A DNA stretch of 6,809 nt from an uncultured Bacillota bacterium. Its GTDB lineage: Bacteria; Bacillota_I; Bacilli_A; RF39; UBA660. The DNA lies in NCBI GenBank assembly GCA_947179265.1, contig CAMXBB010000079.1, forward strand, positions 1-6,809, written 5' to 3'. Below the pieces are notes generated by a model. That model searched no databases. It was not told the origin of the DNA and saw only the letters and a list, made by a program, of their open reading frames with translations. The position numbers and the translations under genes are program-made. This document shows, in pieces, positions 5,409 through 6,809 of this stretch; within the stretch, counting starts at the first letter, position 1, and each line of letters begins with the position of its first letter.

Positions 5409-6407
5409 TTAGGACTCCATGTAGTAGGCATAATACTCATCAAACGTAATACCTTCATCATGAACTTTTTTAGCTAATTCAATGCCAAGATAGCGATAAT
5501 GCCAAGATTCATACTTATATCCAGTGATTTCCTTTTCTTTATCACCATCAGGATATCTTAGTATAAATCCATACTTATAGGAGTTCTCTACTAGCCATTT
5601 ATAACTCTTAGAATCCTTAAATTTATCCGCTACAGCACATTCTTTAGAATATAAATCGATAGCAAGCCCTGTTTGATGCTCTGAAAATCCTGGTCTTGCA
5701 GCTATAGAATCAGCAAAACTTAATCCTTTATAATCCTCATAATACTTATATACCTCTTGTTGTTCAGCTGCTGAACGATAAGCTGAATCAACAACTAAAT
5801 ATATACCATTGGCATAAGCAGCATCCCACATTCTTAAAAAAGCATCATAAGCTTCTCTTCTAATCTGTTTTCTTCCATCATATCGGTATTTTATATCGAT
5901 ATCAACCAAATCATCAGGTGCATAATCAACTCCCAATTCATAATATTTATTAGCAAGTATTCCATATTCATAAGAAAAATCAGTCTTTTTAGCATTCTCA
6001 TATGGATCATTAATACTTCCAACATTGACCTTAGCAACTATATGAGGATAATCATATCCTTCTGTTCCATGATATTTAAAGAAATCATCCTCTTGTGTAA
6101 TTACTTGTGATAGATAACCATCCAGATTTTTAAACATAAAATATTTTTGCTTAACAAATTCAGGAATAAATTCATTATATTCATAGTTCAATATCGTATC
6201 TAATTCATTATCGGTTAGCTTTTCTGCAAAAAGGTCGTAATCCTCTTGCTTATAACCCGCACCTAAAAATTTATATTCATAAGTCAAAGTATATAGATAT
6301 TCTTTATATCTTTCATTTGCATAATAAAGACCAATTCCTAAAATAATAAGAATTACTAATACTACTTTAGGCCAAGTTTTTAATTTATATACTTTCTTTG
6401 TTTCCAT
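5409..6407 (-). CDS. D-alanyl-D-alanine carboxypeptidase, VanY / peptidase M15B family
   Basis: This 332-residue membrane-anchored zinc peptidase is predicted to remove the terminal D-Ala from peptidoglycan stem peptides outside the cell. A short basic start (METKKVYKLKTWPK) leads into one membrane helix (about 14-30). Residues 40-160 are an extracellular region including LTDNELDTILNYEYNEF and NLDGYLSQV, probably a spacer or substrate-binding part. The M15 catalytic domain (about 165-325) shows VDSAYRSAAEQQ with Arg211, ARPGFSEHQTGLAIDLYS with zinc ligands His244 and Asp251, and YESWHYRYLG with catalytic Glu300 and zinc ligand His303. All active-site residues are present. A role in vancomycin resistance is not implied: no vanH, vanA or vanX is nearby, and this looks like a housekeeping paralogue. 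The ATG follows TGAGGAAGC with about 7 bases spacing. It lies between HU and the transglutaminase-like gene, each with separate promoters. Confidence 0.92.
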   Translation of the reverse strand: METKKVYKLKTWPKVVLVILIILGIGLYYANERYKEYLYTLTYEYKFLGAGYKQEDYDLFAEKLTDNELDTILNYEYNEFIPEFVKQKYFMFKNLDGYLSQVITQEDDFFKYHGTEGYDYPHIVAKVNVGSINDPYENAKKTDFSYEYGILANKYYELGVDYAPDDLVDIDIKYRYDGRKQIRREAYDAFLRMWDAAYANGIYLVVDSAYRSAAEQQEVYKYYEDYKGLSFADSIAARPGFSEHQTGLAIDLYSKECAVADKFKDSKSYKWLVENSYKYGFILRYPDGDKEKEITGYKYESWHYRYLGIELAKKVHDEGITFDEYYAYYMES

Positions 6408-6425
6408 ATTAGCTTCCTCATTATT

Positions 6426-6454
6426 ATTATATAATATAAAAAAAAAGAACTCAA
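6426..6454 (-). promoter_or_regulatory. Candidate promoter of the carboxypeptidase gene, overlapping the HU terminator
   Basis: TATAAT (6426-6431) is preceded by exactly 17 bases and TTGAGT (6449-6454, 4 of 6 matches). The -35 lies in the 3' arm of the HU terminator hairpin, and the T-run of that terminator is the spacer. The predicted transcript start near 6419 leaves a 12-base leader that begins at the Shine-Dalgarno site. The perfect -10 and spacing support it; the high AT content is the caveat. Confidence 0.5.
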
Positions 6455-6468
6455 TATCTTGAGTTCTT
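6438..6468 (-). terminator. Strong rho-independent terminator of the HU gene
   Basis: AAGAACTCAA and TTGAGTTCTT form a perfect 10-bp stem with a 4-base loop (GATA on the transcript), followed by at least seven T residues on the minus strand. The hairpin starts 7 bases after the HU stop codon at 6476. A separate, efficient terminator fits a highly expressed single gene. Confidence 0.9.
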
Positions 6469-6475
6469 ATCTCTA

Positions 6476-6748
6476 TTAATTTAAAGAGTCTTTTAATTTG
6501 CTTCCAGCTTTGAATGAAACAACATTTTTAGCAGGAATTTTCATAGGTTCTTTAGTTAATGGATTGATTCCTTCTCTAGCTTCTCTAGTTTTAGAAGAGA
6601 ATGTTCCGAATCCTACTAAAGCAACTTTCTTATCTTCTTTAAGACCTTTTGTAATTCCTTTCATTATAGCATCTACAGCTCTAGCTGCATCAGCCTTACT
6701 CATGTTAGCTTCTTCAGCTACAAATTCTACTAATTCAGTTTTTGACAT
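6476..6748 (-). CDS. hup: HU family DNA-binding protein
   Basis: This is a 90-residue histone-like protein, the standard HU length. HU binds DNA as a dimer without strong sequence preference, bends it and compacts the nucleoid. The N-terminal helices read MSKTELVEFVAEEANMSKADAARAVDAIMKGI. They are followed by VALVGFGTFSSKTREAREGINPLTKEPMKIPAKNVVSFKAG, which is the family signature, with the DNA-intercalating proline at 63 in GINPLT. The frame is open for 13 more codons upstream, but the ATG at 6748 has a strong GGGAGGT 8 bases before it and gives the exact family start. No charged insertions or truncation are seen. It has its own terminator, so it is probably transcribed alone. Confidence 0.97.
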   Translation of the reverse strand: MSKTELVEFVAEEANMSKADAARAVDAIMKGITKGLKEDKKVALVGFGTFSSKTREAREGINPLTKEPMKIPAKNVVSFKAGSKLKDSLN

Positions 6749-6779
6749 AATAATTACCTCCCATATCAAATTTTTTCTA

Positions 6780-6796
6780 GTAGGCATTTACCCTAC
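6780..6796 (-). other. Small hairpin in the HU leader region
   Basis: GTAGG (6780-6784) and CCTAC (6792-6796) are reverse complements around a 7-base loop. On the minus strand the hairpin is followed by TAGAAAAAA, not a T-run, so it is not a terminator for minus-strand transcription. It lies about 32 bases upstream of the HU start and may be part of the HU mRNA leader, or chance. The HU promoter itself is probably at or beyond the right edge; a weak TATATG at 6797-6802 would need a -35 outside the window. Confidence 0.25.
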
Positions 6797-6809
6797 ATAT
6801 AAAATGTAC

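Noticed and set aside
5409..6407. Vancomycin-resistance determinant
   Set aside because: The protein is VanY-like, but no vanH, vanA, vanX or vanRS-type genes are present; M15B carboxypeptidases are common housekeeping enzymes in Firmicutes.
6749..6787. 13-codon extension of HU
   Set aside because: HU proteins start at the inner ATG, which has a GGGAGGT ribosome site; the extension shows no family similarity.
1..6809. CRISPR array, insertion sequence, tRNA/rRNA or prophage genes
   Set aside because: No spaced direct repeats, transposase or integrase motifs, tRNA cloverleaf or rRNA-like sequence were seen.

Overview
The window looks like an ordinary chromosomal stretch of a low-GC (roughly 30% by eye) Gram-positive-type bacterium, most likely an uncultured gut member of the Bacilli/Erysipelotrichia or the walled relatives of the Mollicutes. 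The reasons are the strong AT bias, purine-rich Shine-Dalgarno sites (GGAGG, GGGGGA), sigma-A-like promoters, a MurG-FtsQ/DivIB pair typical of Firmicutes, a VanY-type carboxypeptidase, an HU protein, and a family of secreted proteins with a hydrophobic, basic tail. Two in-frame TGA codons end murG where the family normally ends, and the genes contain no internal TGA. This points to the standard bacterial code, not the TGA=Trp code of Mycoplasma. The lineage call is inference, not a database result.

All eight genes lie on the minus strand, so transcription runs from right to left. From the right: an HU gene (6476-6748) ends in a strong hairpin terminator. A VanY/M15-type D,D-carboxypeptidase (5409-6407) follows, and its promoter appears to share bases with that terminator. 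Next is a membrane-anchored or secreted transglutaminase-like protein (4435-5346), with its own good promoter and a terminator whose stem contains its stop codon. Then comes a tight four-gene operon, murG - ftsQ/divIB - queH - prepilin-like gene (4326 down to 1320). It has a short leader, 16-bp, -1-bp and -11-bp junctions, and a hairpin terminator at its end. Last is a secreted six-cysteine protein with an NPETG tail motif (124-1167), closed by a 13-bp-stem terminator.

Five of the eight products are predicted to act at the membrane or outside it: VanY-like carboxypeptidase, transglutaminase-like protein, FtsQ, prepilin-like protein and NPETG protein. MurG works on the inner face of the membrane making lipid II. 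The region is therefore an envelope and cell-division neighbourhood with a tRNA-modification gene (queH) placed inside the division operon. I see no mobile element, CRISPR array, rRNA or tRNA. Nothing here amounts to a clear new defence or biosynthetic system. The most interesting points are the Ser/Thr-rich FtsQ tail, the orphan cysteine-rich prepilin joined to a division operon, the NPETG protein, and the overlapping terminator/promoter at 6426-6468.

Several starts were moved inward from the longest open frame because of Shine-Dalgarno position, signal-sequence logic or overlap with a promoter: the prepilin-like gene, murG, the transglutaminase-like gene and HU.
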